Assembly: GCA_041391365.1 (NCBI GenBank)
Contig: JAWKOC010000001.1
Location: 124,001-188,000, forward strand
Reading direction: 5' to 3'
Source: JAGRAX01 sp041391365
GTDB lineage: Bacteria > Bdellovibrionota_G > JALEGL01 > JAGRMV01
DNA: 64,000 nt
The notes under the pieces: model-generated
What the model was told of the DNA's origin: nothing
Seen by the model: only the letters and a program-made list of their open reading frames with translations
The model's database searches: none
Translations under genes and position numbers: made by a program
In this document: in pieces, positions 19,383 to 28,995 of the stretch
Layout: each line of letters begins with the position of its first letter
Numbering within the stretch: position 1 is the first letter of the stretch

Positions 19383-20738
19383 TCAAAGCAACCATGTTGC
19401 GACTGAAAAATAAATGACAATTCCAATCACGTCCACCATGGAAGCAACCAAGGGAGAGGACATGATGGCAGGATCCAAGCCGAGCTTTTTCAAAAGCATG
19501 GGCAACACGGCTCCAATGAGACATCCAGAAATCACGACCCCAATCAAAGCAACCCCAACGGAGAAACAAACCAAAAACGGTGATCCCCAGAAATAAGCAA
19601 AAATCCAACCCACGACACCCAAGAAAACTCCCAGCATGACCCCAATGGCACTCTCTCTCCAAAAAACCTGAAGAAAATCTTTCATGGTCACATCCCCCAC
19701 CGCAAGCGCTCGTGTGATGAGTGTCACCGATTGAGATCCCGAATTTCCTCCGGTGGATACGATCAAAGGTAAAAAATACACCAGAGACAGTGCGTTTTCC
19801 ATGGTTGATTGAAAATGCCTGAGTGCGGTTCCAGTAAAGGAAACACCAAAAAAAAGAACCAAAAGCCAAAGCCCTCTGTTTTGGGCCAATTTGAAAAAAT
19901 TGGCTTTGAGGTAAGGAGCTTCCACAGGTTCGAGAGCTCCCATTCGGTGGACGTCTTCGGTTTGCTCTTCCACGGCTACGTCCAAAATATCGTCATGTGT
20001 GATGATTCCGACGAGTTTTTTCTGCTCGTCCACCACAGGCAATGCAAACAAGTCGAATTTTGCAAACTCTTTGACCACTTCCTCTTGATCCATTTGAACG
20101 TCGATGGTGACGATTTCCTTGGTCATGATCTCCGAGACGATCTGATAGGGTTTGGAAAGAACCAGATCTTTGAGAGAGAGAGTCCCAATCAATTTTCTCT
20201 CATGATCCACGACATATAAATAGAGGATGGTTTCGCTATTGGGAGCTATTTTTCGAAGATGCAACAATGCTTCGCTGACGGAAAAATTGGATGGGATGGA
20301 GGCGTACTCGGTGGTCATGATGGCGCCTGCAGTATTTTCGCCATACTGCAACAATTTTCTCACCTCGTCTCGCTCGGCCTGGGCCATCAGTGGAAGCAAA
20401 GATTCTACGGTTTGGTCTGGAAGTTTGTTGATGAGGTCGACCCGGTCATCGGAAGACAATTCTTCCAAGATTTTTACCGTTTCTCTCCAATTGAGTTTTT
20501 TGAGCGTGGAGACTTGGGTTTCGATTTCCAGATTTTCGAAGGTTTGAAAATTGAGAGGGTGGGGAAGAGCGTGAAAAATAGACGCATGGTGCTCCGCGTT
20601 GAGACGATCCATCATTTCCGCAATGTCTTCCGGGTGTTGGCCTTGCAGAATCTCCCGCAGTTCATTGGGATGATACCCCTCCAAATAGGGTTTGATGCTA
20701 TCGATCAGGGAGACGGTATGTTCTTGTTTTTCCATCAT
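19383..20738 (-). CDS. mgtE: Magnesium transporter MgtE
   Basis: 451 residues in MgtE order: N-terminal superhelical domain (about 1-135), two CBS domains (about 140-260) that sense cytoplasmic Mg2+, a linker helix, and five membrane spans. Signature blocks are ENTAGAIMTTEY and the pore segment STGGNSGSQSVTLI with GDV. It is a Mg2+-gated Mg2+ channel. Two Met codons in tandem begin the frame. Divergent from the peptide ABC importer; no M-box-like leader was recognised. Confidence 0.96.
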   Translation of the reverse strand: MMEKQEHTVSLIDSIKPYLEGYHPNELREILQGQHPEDIAEMMDRLNAEHHASIFHALPHPLNFQTFENLEIETQVSTLKKLNWRETVKILEELSSDDRVDLINKLPDQTVESLLPLMAQAERDEVRKLLQYGENTAGAIMTTEYASIPSNFSVSEALLHLRKIAPNSETILYLYVVDHERKLIGTLSLKDLVLSKPYQIVSEIMTKEIVTIDVQMDQEEVVKEFAKFDLFALPVVDEQKKLVGIITHDDILDVAVEEQTEDVHRMGALEPVEAPYLKANFFKLAQNRGLWLLVLFFGVSFTGTALRHFQSTMENALSLVYFLPLIVSTGGNSGSQSVTLITRALAVGDVTMKDFLQVFWRESAIGVMLGVFLGVVGWIFAYFWGSPFLVCFSVGVALIGVVISGCLIGAVLPMLLKKLGLDPAIMSSPLVASMVDVIGIVIYFSVATWLL

Positions 20739-20838
20739 GGGAACCTGCTATCTCATTTTAGCACATGAGTTTTGTTCGAGGTTGAATCCTTTGATTCAGC
20801 TGAGCGAGTGTACTACCCCAAAAAAAAATGAAAAGCAT

Positions 20839-20867
20839 TTGAAAAAATATGATTTTTCATACATAAC
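20839..20867 (+). promoter_or_regulatory. Weak promoter candidate of the dpp-ggt operon
   Basis: TTGAAA (20839-20844), 17 bp, CATAAC (20862-20867). The spacer holds a TATGA/TCATA inverted repeat that could be an operator. It is a tentative call 56 bp before the ATG of the binding protein. Confidence 0.3.
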
Positions 20868-20922
20868 CAGCATTTATTCGTTAAATTCGATCCATAAATC
20901 AAATGACTCGAAGGAGATTGTC

Positions 20923-22512
20923 ATGAAAAAATGGTCATTGTGTAGTTTGATGTTGGCGGTCGTGCTGAGCACACCTTTGGTTTTTGCCAAAACATTTATC
21001 TATTGTTCGGAAGCCAGTCCTCGAACGTTCAATTTGCAGTTGGTTGACGATACCGTTACCGCTCATGCGGGTCTTCCATTGTACAACCGATTGGTGGAGT
21101 TTGTTCCTGGAAGTGTTCAGCTCCGACCTCGCTTGGCTGAGTCATGGACAGTCTCGAAAGATCGATTGGAATACACCTTCAAATTGCGCAAAGATGTGAA
21201 TTTTCACACCACAGATTATTTCAAACCCACTCGAAAGATGAATGCCGATGATGTCGTATTTTCTTTCATGAGAATGCACGACAAGAATCACCCTTTTCAC
21301 AATGTGGGGGGGGCAAAGTATGTGTTTTACAACGGGATGGAACTCAACAAGATTGTACAGTCCATCGAAAAGGTAGATGACTACACTGTAAAGTTTACCC
21401 TGAACCAGCCTCAGGGAACATTCTTGGCGAACATTGCTTTGGAAACCATCGGGCCCATCCTGTCCAAAGAATATGGAGACAAGCTTGTCAAAGAAAACAA
21501 AAAAGATGAAATGGATACCAAACCCATTGGCACAGGCCCATTTGTATTTCGACAGTATGTAAAAGATGCTTCGATTCGATACGCCGCTTTCAATGATTAT
21601 TTCGATACCAAACCCAAAGTGGACAATATGGTGTTCTTGATCACTCCCGACAATACGGTGCGCGCACAAAAAATGATTGCGGGAGAGTGTCACATGATCG
21701 CAGAGCCTTCATCGATTGATTACAATCGCTTCAAAGCCAATCCCAATTTGACGGTCGTCGACGGGGATGTGATCAATGTAGGTTACTTGGCCTTTAACGT
21801 GAGCAAAGCGCCTTTTGACAAAGTGGAAGTTCGACAAGCTATCGCACATGCACTCAATCGAAAATCGTACATCGATGCCATTTATCATGGACGCGCCAAA
21901 GTTGCAGAAAGCATCATTCCCTTCAACATGTGGGGATATACACAAGACGTAAAACATTATGACTACAATCCTGATCGTGCCAAACAACTATTGGCCAAAG
22001 CGGGACTCAAAGATGGGTTCAAAACGGAGTTGTGGGCTCTGCCTTTTGCGCGTGCCTACAATCCGGATGGGAAGAAAATGGCTGAATTGATGCAAGCCGA
22101 TCTCAAAGCCGTGGGCATCGAGGCAAAAATCGTGACCTTCGACAGCACCACCTACATGAACAAAGTTGAGGTGTGGGAACATACCATGGCACAGTTGGGA
22201 TGGTCCTCTGACAATGGAGATCCAGACAATTTTGTTTATCCATTGCTCAGTTGTGCAAGTGCACAAAATGGAACCAACATCACCAAATGGTGTGACAAAG
22301 ATTTCGATGCCATCATTCAGAAGGCACAAACTTTGATTGATCGAGGTCAGCGCTCAGAATTGTACAAAAAAGCGCAGCAGATCTACAAAGAGCAAGTTCC
22401 ATCCATTCCTCTTGCTCATTCGATGATTTACCGTGTGATGGCCAAAAATGTTGCGGGATACAAAATCAGTCCGTTTGGACGGGACGATTTTGAAAACATT
22501 GAGTTGAAATAA
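20923..22512 (+). CDS. dppA: Peptide ABC transporter, periplasmic substrate-binding protein (DppA/GbpA type)
   Basis: 529 residues from an ATG with AAGGAG. Signal peptide MKKWSLCSLMLAVVLSTPLVFA, then a family 5 solute-binding fold: FIYCSEASPRTFN, RLAESW, DVVFSFMR, PIGTGPFVF, VRQAIAHALNR, GWSSDNGDPDNF. The last motif and length match DppA and the Haemophilus glutathione/haem-binding GbpA (HbpA) better than OppA. It captures small peptides and passes them to DppBC. First gene of an operon that continues to ggt and a phytochelatin-synthase-like gene, which points to glutathione-type ligands (inference). Confidence 0.92.
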   Translation: MKKWSLCSLMLAVVLSTPLVFAKTFIYCSEASPRTFNLQLVDDTVTAHAGLPLYNRLVEFVPGSVQLRPRLAESWTVSKDRLEYTFKLRKDVNFHTTDYFKPTRKMNADDVVFSFMRMHDKNHPFHNVGGAKYVFYNGMELNKIVQSIEKVDDYTVKFTLNQPQGTFLANIALETIGPILSKEYGDKLVKENKKDEMDTKPIGTGPFVFRQYVKDASIRYAAFNDYFDTKPKVDNMVFLITPDNTVRAQKMIAGECHMIAEPSSIDYNRFKANPNLTVVDGDVINVGYLAFNVSKAPFDKVEVRQAIAHALNRKSYIDAIYHGRAKVAESIIPFNMWGYTQDVKHYDYNPDRAKQLLAKAGLKDGFKTELWALPFARAYNPDGKKMAELMQADLKAVGIEAKIVTFDSTTYMNKVEVWEHTMAQLGWSSDNGDPDNFVYPLLSCASAQNGTNITKWCDKDFDAIIQKAQTLIDRGQRSELYKKAQQIYKEQVPSIPLAHSMIYRVMAKNVAGYKISPFGRDDFENIELK

Positions 22513-22542
22513 TTTTGTTCTTGATAGAAAGCACAACGCTCT

Positions 22543-23580
22543 TTGCTGGGATATTTTCTTAAGAAAGTTTCCATTCTTGCCCTTACGTTGCTGGGGGTGA
22601 GTCTATTTACCTTTTCGATCGTGAGATTGATCCCCGGAGATCCGATCAAAGCCATGGTGGGGGAACGTGGGGTCTCTCCAGAATTTCGTGCCGAATTGGA
22701 AGCCTCACTTGGATTGGATCAAAGCCTACCCATTCAATACTTCAACTATATGAAAAGCGTATTTCGTGGAGAAATGGGCATATCGCTGGTTTCTCAGAGG
22801 CCAGTGGCGGAGGAATTTTTTGACCGGTTTCCTGCAACCTTGGAATTGGGTTTTTTGGCTTTGTTGATTGCAGTGGTGGTCGGTGTTCCTGTGGGCATCT
22901 TGGCGGCGGTGAAGCGAAATACATTTTTTGACTACGCTTTCATGGGAGCTTCTTTGGTTGGATACTCGATGCCCATTTTTTGGTGGGGATTGATTTTGAT
23001 TTTATTTTCTTCCATCAATTTTTTGGATCTTCCTTTTTTGGGTTGGACTCCTGTTTCGGGAAGACTGAGTCCCATGTATTTCATTGAATCCAAAACAGGT
23101 TTCATGCTGATCGATGTTTGGTTCTCCGAGGATTCTTGGGCTGCGTTTTGGGATGCCTTCAGGCATTTGATGTTGCCTTCCATTGCCATGGCGACAATTC
23201 CTTTGGCCACCATTTCGAGAATGACCCGGTCCAGTCTGCTGGAGGTATTGGATGAAAACTATGTTCAAACAGCTCGAGCCAAAGGGCTGGGTTGGTTTGG
23301 TGTGGTGGTTCGACATGCATTTCGAAATGCATTGATTCCCGTAGTTACCGTGATTGGATTGTCTCTGAGCAGCATTGTGACTGGAGCGATTCTCACCGAA
23401 ACCATTTTTTCATGGCCTGGAATTGCCCACTGGCTTGTCAAAAGTGTTCACGCTAGAGACTACACAGTATTGCAAGGTGGGACACTCTTGATCGCCACCT
23501 GCATAGTTGGGATCAATTTGCTTACAGACTTGACCTATTTGCTGATCGATCCAAAACTCAGGAGTAGAGATGTTGGTTAA
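22543..23580 (+). CDS. dppB: Peptide ABC transporter permease DppB
   Basis: 345 residues, TTG start, weak Shine-Dalgarno. Six membrane spans. The binding-protein-dependent transport motif is ARAKGLGWFGVVVRHAFRNALIP (split here as ARAKGLG...RNALIP), which contacts the ATPases. GDPIKAMVGERG in the first periplasmic loop is typical of DppB/OppB. Overlaps dppC by 11 bp. Confidence 0.93.
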   Translation: MLGYFLKKVSILALTLLGVSLFTFSIVRLIPGDPIKAMVGERGVSPEFRAELEASLGLDQSLPIQYFNYMKSVFRGEMGISLVSQRPVAEEFFDRFPATLELGFLALLIAVVVGVPVGILAAVKRNTFFDYAFMGASLVGYSMPIFWWGLILILFSSINFLDLPFLGWTPVSGRLSPMYFIESKTGFMLIDVWFSEDSWAAFWDAFRHLMLPSIAMATIPLATISRMTRSSLLEVLDENYVQTARAKGLGWFGVVVRHAFRNALIPVVTVIGLSLSSIVTGAILTETIFSWPGIAHWLVKSVHARDYTVLQGGTLLIATCIVGINLLTDLTYLLIDPKLRSRDVG

Positions 23581-24475
23581 CCCCAAATCTGTTGCAAACC
23601 ACTACCACCGATTGCGTGCATCAGGAGGCCTCGATGTTGTTTTTGCCTTTGCTCAAAACAAAGGAGCTGTGCTGGGTGTGGGGATCATCTTTTTTTGCAT
23701 TGTTGTTTCTATTTTTGCTCCATGGATGGCTCCCTATCCTCCCGACCAAATTTTTGTGGGAAAATATACACTGCCTCCCATGTGGTTCGATGGCGGTGTC
23801 TCACAATTTATTCTGGGGACCGATGATCTTGGACGATGTTTGCTCAGCCGTTTGATCTATGGGGCTCGCGTTTCTGTGGGGGTAGGTTTTTTGGTGTCTT
23901 TGTATGCATTTGTCGTAGGAACACTTTTTGGTCTTGTCGCAGGATATTTTGGAGGAACCATCGACCAAGTGATCATGAGATGCACAGACATTCTCATGGC
24001 CATGCCCAGCATCTTGCTCGCGATTGTGGTGGTTGCCGTGTTGGGGCCAGGAATGTTCAACGCTGTGTTTGCTGTGGCGATTGTGAAAGTTCCCAACTTT
24101 ATACGTCTTGTTCGAGCCTCCACCATGGCGGAAAAAAACAAAGAATACATCATAGCTTCAGGAACTTTTGGTGCCTCTCATCTTCGTCAAATGTTCATCA
24201 ACATTTTTCCCAATATTTTAGCACCTCTGGTTGTACAAACCACATTGACTTTCAGTGACGGAATCTTGGATATTGCCGCACTAGGGTTTTTGGGGTTGGG
24301 CGCACAGCCTCCTACCCCTGAATGGGGAACCATGTTGGCCGATGCAAAAAATTACTTTCTTTCTTCTCCTTGGTTTGTGATCATGCCAGGTCTTTGCATT
24401 TTGCTTGTCGTGTTGGGATTCAACCTGTTCGGTGATGGAATTCGAGACGCCTTTGATCCGAGGTTGAAAAAATGA
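23570..24475 (+). CDS. dppC: Peptide ABC transporter permease DppC
   Basis: 301 residues. N-terminal OppC/DppC extra span, then GTDDLGRCLLSRLIYGARVS and the EAA-type motif ending LVRASTMAEKN..YI; six spans. C-terminus [14 protein letters not shown] is diagnostic. Pairs with DppB in the membrane. Its stop overlaps the dppD start (ATGA), so expression is coupled. Confidence 0.94.
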   Translation: MLVNPKSVANHYHRLRASGGLDVVFAFAQNKGAVLGVGIIFFCIVVSIFAPWMAPYPPDQIFVGKYTLPPMWFDGGVSQFILGTDDLGRCLLSRLIYGARVSVGVGFLVSLYAFVVGTLFGLVAGYFGGTIDQVIMRCTDILMAMPSILLAIVVVAVLGPGMFNAVFAVAIVKVPNFIRLVRASTMAEKNKEYIIASGTFGASHLRQMFINIFPNILAPLVVQTTLTFSDGILDIAALGFLGLGAQPPTPEWGTMLADAKNYFLSSPWFVIMPGLCILLVVLGFNLFGDGIRDAFDPRLKK

Positions 24476-25464
24476 AACCGTTGTTGGAAGTTCAAAATTT
24501 GTCGGTTCAATTTGATACCCTACGTGGAAAACTTCCTGCCGTTCAGCAGTTGTCATTTTCGGTGACGGAAGGGGAAGTGCTTGGGATTGTTGGAGAGTCT
24601 GGGTCGGGAAAAAGCGTGGCCAATTTGGCTCTGATGGGACTTCTTCCCAAAAGCAGTCATGTTTCGGCAGATACGCTGCGCTTTCAGGATTTTGATTTGC
24701 TTCGACTGAGTTCCAAACAAAGAAGGAGTGTTCGAGGCGGATTGATCTCCATGATTTTTCAAGATCCGATGAGCAGCTTGAATCCATGTTATCGGGTTGG
24801 ATCTCAGATCGAAGAATCCATCAACATTCATCAACCTGAAGTTGATTCATCTCATCGAAGACAACATGTGGAACAGTTGCTTCAAGCGGTGGGAATTGTG
24901 GATGTTGAGAGGGTGTATCGATCGTACCCTCACGAACTTTCGGGGGGGATGTGCCAACGTGTCATGATTGCGATGGCCATTGCGTGCAATCCAAAACTGA
25001 TCATTGCAGATGAACCCACCACAGCATTGGACGTCACCATCCAAGCTCAAATTTTGGAACTTCTGGCCAAGCTGAACCGAGAGAAAAAAATGTCCATGAT
25101 TTTGGTCACCCATGACATTGGTGTTGTCGTTGAACATGCTGATCGAATCATGGTGATGTATGCAGGGCAGGCGGTGGAGACCGGGAAAGTAGATGAAGTC
25201 ATTTCCCACCCTCAACATCCCTACACGCAGGCATTGCTCCATGCTTTGCCTGGATATCATTCAGAAAGAGAACACCGAACTCCTTTGCCGAGCCTTGCTG
25301 GGTTGGTTCCCGATTTGATCCATCGGCCCCAAGGATGTTTGCTGAGTCCTCGTTGTCCGTTCGTTCAAGATCGTTGCAAGAGTGAAGAACCATCGATCGA
25401 GATCGTTTCGGGTCGGGTTTGTCGATGTTTTTATCCACTCGGATCTTCGGGGGATCCATCGTGA
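24472..25464 (+). CDS. dppD: Peptide ABC transporter ATPase DppD
   Basis: 330 residues. Walker [10 protein letters not shown]-loop [10 protein letters not shown], signature LSGGMCQR, Walker [13 protein letters not shown], switch His in THDIG. The oligopeptide-type C-terminal extension has a Cys-rich end ([15 protein letters not shown]) that may hold an iron-sulfur cluster, as in related proteins. Works as a heterodimer with DppF. Confidence 0.95.
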   Translation: MKPLLEVQNLSVQFDTLRGKLPAVQQLSFSVTEGEVLGIVGESGSGKSVANLALMGLLPKSSHVSADTLRFQDFDLLRLSSKQRRSVRGGLISMIFQDPMSSLNPCYRVGSQIEESINIHQPEVDSSHRRQHVEQLLQAVGIVDVERVYRSYPHELSGGMCQRVMIAMAIACNPKLIIADEPTTALDVTIQAQILELLAKLNREKKMSMILVTHDIGVVVEHADRIMVMYAGQAVETGKVDEVISHPQHPYTQALLHALPGYHSEREHRTPLPSLAGLVPDLIHRPQGCLLSPRCPFVQDRCKSEEPSIEIVSGRVCRCFYPLGSSGDPS

Positions 25465-26414
25465 AGTCACCCATTTTACAGGCGATTGATCTTAAAAAAA
25501 CATTTTCCATTCGAAAGACATGGAACAAGGTTCAATCTTTTGAGGCTCTCAAAGGCATCAGTTTTTCGATTGAAAAAAAGAAAACTCTTGGGCTTGTAGG
25601 TGAGTCCGGATGTGGAAAAAGTACGTTGGCGCGCATTCTTGTTGGCATTGTGGAACCTACGTCGGGCGAAGTTCTCATCGATGGAAAATCAGTCCAAAGC
25701 ATGGACTCCTCAGAATATCGTAAGAAAATACAAATGATTTTTCAGGATCCTTATGCCTCCATCAATCCTCGGAAAAATGCAGGGACAATCATCTCAGAAC
25801 CTCTTGTGATCAATTCGACTTTGAGCAAGCAAGAGATCCGAGATCGTTGTCTTTCGATCATGAGTGAAGTAGGACTTCGCCCTGAGTTCTATCAGAGATA
25901 TGCGCATATGTTCAGTGGAGGGCAAAGACAACGTATCGGAATTGCAAGAGCCCTGATGATGAATCCATCCATTATGATTTGTGATGAGCCAGTGTCGGCG
26001 CTGGATGTTTCCATTCAAGCGCAAGTCTTGAATCTGTTGATGAAAATCCAAGATGAACATGAGTTGAGTTATTTGTTCATTTCGCATGATTTGTCGGTGG
26101 TCAGGCACATTGCGGATGACGTCATCGTGATGTACCTGGGTGAAATCGTTGAAAAAGGAACTCGTCAGCAGGTTTTTTATGAAACCAAGCACCCCTACAC
26201 CAAAGCGCTTTTGGAGAGCACGCCTCACATTCGCCCATCGGAAGTATCTTCAAAACGAAAATTGATTCGTGGAGAAGTGGTGGGACACGTTTCTGTTCAG
26301 GGTTGCTCGTTTCAGTCTCGATGTCCGTTGGTCGTGGATCGATGCAAAACCGAAAAACCAGAGCTTCGGCAAGCCGATTCTGGACACTTCTTTTCATGTC
26401 ATGTAGTCCAATAG
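25461..26414 (+). CDS. dppF: Peptide ABC transporter ATPase DppF
   Basis: 317 residues from the GTG overlapping the dppD stop (GTGA); a longer frame exists upstream but would lie inside dppD. Walker A GESGCGKS, signature FSGGQRQR, Walker B IMICDEPVSALD, and switch His in SHDLSVV. The C-terminal CSFQSRCP...DRC motif is again oligopeptide-type. The ggt gene follows after 4 bp, so the operon continues. Confidence 0.95.
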   Translation: MKSPILQAIDLKKTFSIRKTWNKVQSFEALKGISFSIEKKKTLGLVGESGCGKSTLARILVGIVEPTSGEVLIDGKSVQSMDSSEYRKKIQMIFQDPYASINPRKNAGTIISEPLVINSTLSKQEIRDRCLSIMSEVGLRPEFYQRYAHMFSGGQRQRIGIARALMMNPSIMICDEPVSALDVSIQAQVLNLLMKIQDEHELSYLFISHDLSVVRHIADDVIVMYLGEIVEKGTRQQVFYETKHPYTKALLESTPHIRPSEVSSKRKLIRGEVVGHVSVQGCSFQSRCPLVVDRCKTEKPELRQADSGHFFSCHVVQ

Positions 26415-26418
26415 GGGC

Positions 26419-28146
26419 ATGACAAAAAAATATCTTTTCCCTTCTCTTTGCTTGTTTCTTCTTTGCGCTTGTTCTGGTCGGCAGATCCGAATGGCCACTT
26501 TGGATCCTCAGTTTTCTAAGGAAAAAAAGCAGGCTTTTTCCACAAAATACATGATTGCCACGCAGGGTGATTATGCCTCCAAAGCAGCCAAGAAAATGTT
26601 TGAACTTGGTGGAAATGCGATCGATGCAGCCGTTGCAGCTTCGTATGTGATTTCTGTTGAACGTCAGCAATCCACTGGATTGGGTGGGGGTGGATTCATG
26701 TTGATTCATTTCGCAAAAACAAAGCAAACGGTTGCCGTAGATTTTCGCGAAGTCGCTCCATTGGCAGCCTATGAAAAAATGTTTCAGGATCAGAGCGGCA
26801 ACGTCATTCAGGACAAGTCTCGACAGACCATCTATGCGGTAGGAGTGCCTGGATTGGTGGCTGGATTGATCGAGGTTCATGAGAAATATGGAAAACTAAA
26901 AAGGTCACAGGTGATGGCTCCTGCAATTGAGTTGGCCGATCATGGGTTCGAACTGTATGGACATTTTGCGCAGGCTATTGAAGAAAAAAAAGATATTCTG
27001 GGAAAATCGCCCTATGCAAAGAGTATTTTTTTTCGAGAAGATGGAACACCAAAAAAAGTTGGAGATCAACTGATTCAAAAAGACTTGGCCAAGGTTCTTC
27101 GCGAAATTGAAAAAAAAGGAAAAGATGGATTTTATCAAGGATGGGTAGCACAAAAGATTGTCGACGAGAGCAAAAGACAACGAGGGATGTTATCGTTGAA
27201 AGATTTTTCTTCTTACAACATCAAATATCGATCTCCTGTGGTGGGGCAATACAAAGGTTATGAGATTTTCTCCATGCCTCCTCCGAGCTCTGGGGGTATT
27301 CATGTGATTGAAATCATGCAGACCCTTGAGAATTTTCCTCTCAAAGAACATGGGCCATATTCTCCTTATTCGATTCATCACACGGCCGCGGCCATGCAAC
27401 AGGCTTTTGCAGATCGAGCTACATTTTTGGGAGATGAGGATTTTGTTCATGTTCCGACTCAGATGCTGGTGTCCAAGGCCTATGCAACCAAGGTCGCAAA
27501 AAGCATTTCTGAGGAACAGGCCAGAGCTTCTCAAACCGATGACGGCGGGAAGCTGACGGAAGGATCCAATGAGACCACCCATTTTTCCATCATGGACATC
27601 GAAGGAAATGTTGTGGCTTCTACCCAAACCATCAATTTCGGATTGGGTTCGGGAATTGTGGTTCCAGGTACTGGAATTGTTCTCAACAATGAGATGGATG
27701 ATTTTACGGCCAAACCGGGAGAGCCCAATGGATTTGGTGCCATTGGTGGGGTTCCCAATTCGATTCAGCCAAAAAAAAGACCCCTGAGCAGCATGACTCC
27801 GACGATTGTCATGAAAAATGATATCCCTGTATTGGCCCTGGGCAGTCCTAATGGAACTCGAATCATTTCCTGTGTGGCTCTGACGATGCTCAACTATCTT
27901 GAGTATGGAATGGATTTGTATTCTTCGGTTTCCGCTCTGAGATACCATCATCAATGGTATCCGGATGAAATCCGAGTGGAGGATCCAGGCTTCTCCAAAA
28001 AACAAACTGGACAACTGGAACAAATGAACTACAACGTTCATCACAGCGATTATGATTGTCGAGTGCAAGCCGTTGGCCGAGAGGGCGATACATTGATTGG
28101 TGTATCTGATCCACGAGGCACGGGAATCGCATTGGGTGATCAATAG
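26419..28146 (+). CDS. ggt: Gamma-glutamyltransferase, probable lipoprotein
   Basis: 575 residues. Signal peptide with lipobox L-C-A-C (Cys18). Large-subunit blocks GGNAIDAAVAA and STGLGGGGFM. The autoprocessing site NE-TTHFS puts the nucleophile at Thr386, preceding the small subunit with LNNEMDDF and the PLSSMTPT loop. It cleaves or transfers the gamma-glutamyl group of glutathione and related peptides outside the cytoplasm. It sits 4 bp after dppF and 18 bp before the phytochelatin-synthase-like gene. Confidence 0.95.
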   Translation: MTKKYLFPSLCLFLLCACSGRQIRMATLDPQFSKEKKQAFSTKYMIATQGDYASKAAKKMFELGGNAIDAAVAASYVISVERQQSTGLGGGGFMLIHFAKTKQTVAVDFREVAPLAAYEKMFQDQSGNVIQDKSRQTIYAVGVPGLVAGLIEVHEKYGKLKRSQVMAPAIELADHGFELYGHFAQAIEEKKDILGKSPYAKSIFFREDGTPKKVGDQLIQKDLAKVLREIEKKGKDGFYQGWVAQKIVDESKRQRGMLSLKDFSSYNIKYRSPVVGQYKGYEIFSMPPPSSGGIHVIEIMQTLENFPLKEHGPYSPYSIHHTAAAMQQAFADRATFLGDEDFVHVPTQMLVSKAYATKVAKSISEEQARASQTDDGGKLTEGSNETTHFSIMDIEGNVVASTQTINFGLGSGIVVPGTGIVLNNEMDDFTAKPGEPNGFGAIGGVPNSIQPKKRPLSSMTPTIVMKNDIPVLALGSPNGTRIISCVALTMLNYLEYGMDLYSSVSALRYHHQWYPDEIRVEDPGFSKKQTGQLEQMNYNVHHSDYDCRVQAVGREGDTLIGVSDPRGTGIALGDQ

Positions 28147-28164
28147 ACAGAAAGGACAAAAGCA

Positions 28165-28995
28165 ATGAAAGCAACCTGGATGAAAAAAGCCCTTGTGGGA
28201 TCGATGATTGTGATGGCTGTGGCCTGCGCAAAGCCAAGCCTGAACTATTTTCAAAGCGATGCCCAGCTGATCAGTTTTTCCAGTGAATTGGGAAGACAAA
28301 TGTTTGATGAAAGTCACACCAAGGCGGACTTTTTCTCCTTGGCCAATCAATTTGAAAGCCAAAACAACAAAATATTTTGCGGTCCCACGTCGGCTGCCAT
28401 TGTTCTCAATACTCTTTTTGAAGATGATTTGAGAACAAACCGAGTAGCGGTGTCTCCTGATGTTCAGCCTTTGCTCAACACTGACAGCAAATATCTTGGA
28501 AAAAAGGATGAGCTGAAAGGTATAGTGTTCAATCGATACACGCAGAACAATGTATTTTTGCCACGAGAAGCTTCATCCTCCATCAAAACCAGAATGCAAG
28601 TGTGGGGCGGACCGATCCCTGGACAGGAAAAGGCAGACTGGGGATTTCAACTCAAGCAGCTTGACGAGCTCTTCAAAGCTCAAGGTGCAACATCCACAGC
28701 CATTGTGGTTGCAGACGATGCGAATTTGAACGAAGCAAAATCAAAAATCATTGCTGCACTTGCAGACACACAGTCGTATGTTGTGGTGAACTACAGTCGC
28801 AAAGCCATGGGACAAGAAGGAGGAGGACATATTTCTCCGATTGGAGCCTATCATGAGCCTTCCGATTCTTTTTTGGTGATGGACGTCAATCCAAACAAAG
28901 CTGGATGGGTGTGGGCGAAAGCATCGACCTTGATGGCTGCGATGAAAACCTTTGATACGGTGGAGAACCGAGGGTTTCTCATCGTTTCGAGATGA
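28165..28995 (+). CDS. Phytochelatin-synthase-like cysteine peptidase, lipoprotein
   Basis: 276 residues. Lipobox AVAC (Cys21). The papain-like PCS core has catalytic Cys72 in FCGPTSAA, His222 in GGGHISPIGAYH and Asp240 in LVMDVNP. The His-Asp spacing of 18 equals that of the Nostoc enzyme. Bacterial short forms lack the plant C-terminal domain and mainly hydrolyse glutathione to gamma-Glu-Cys plus Gly. Here the enzyme would act in the periplasm or on the outer membrane with Ggt, completing glutathione breakdown. Last gene of the operon. Confidence 0.88.
   Translation: MKATWMKKALVGSMIVMAVACAKPSLNYFQSDAQLISFSSELGRQMFDESHTKADFFSLANQFESQNNKIFCGPTSAAIVLNTLFEDDLRTNRVAVSPDVQPLLNTDSKYLGKKDELKGIVFNRYTQNNVFLPREASSSIKTRMQVWGGPIPGQEKADWGFQLKQLDELFKAQGATSTAIVVADDANLNEAKSKIIAALADTQSYVVVNYSRKAMGQEGGGHISPIGAYHEPSDSFLVMDVNPNKAGWVWAKASTLMAAMKTFDTVENRGFLIVSR

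Noticed and set aside
27190..28362. 390-codon open frame antisense to ggt
   Set aside because: ggt motifs are unambiguous on the plus strand.
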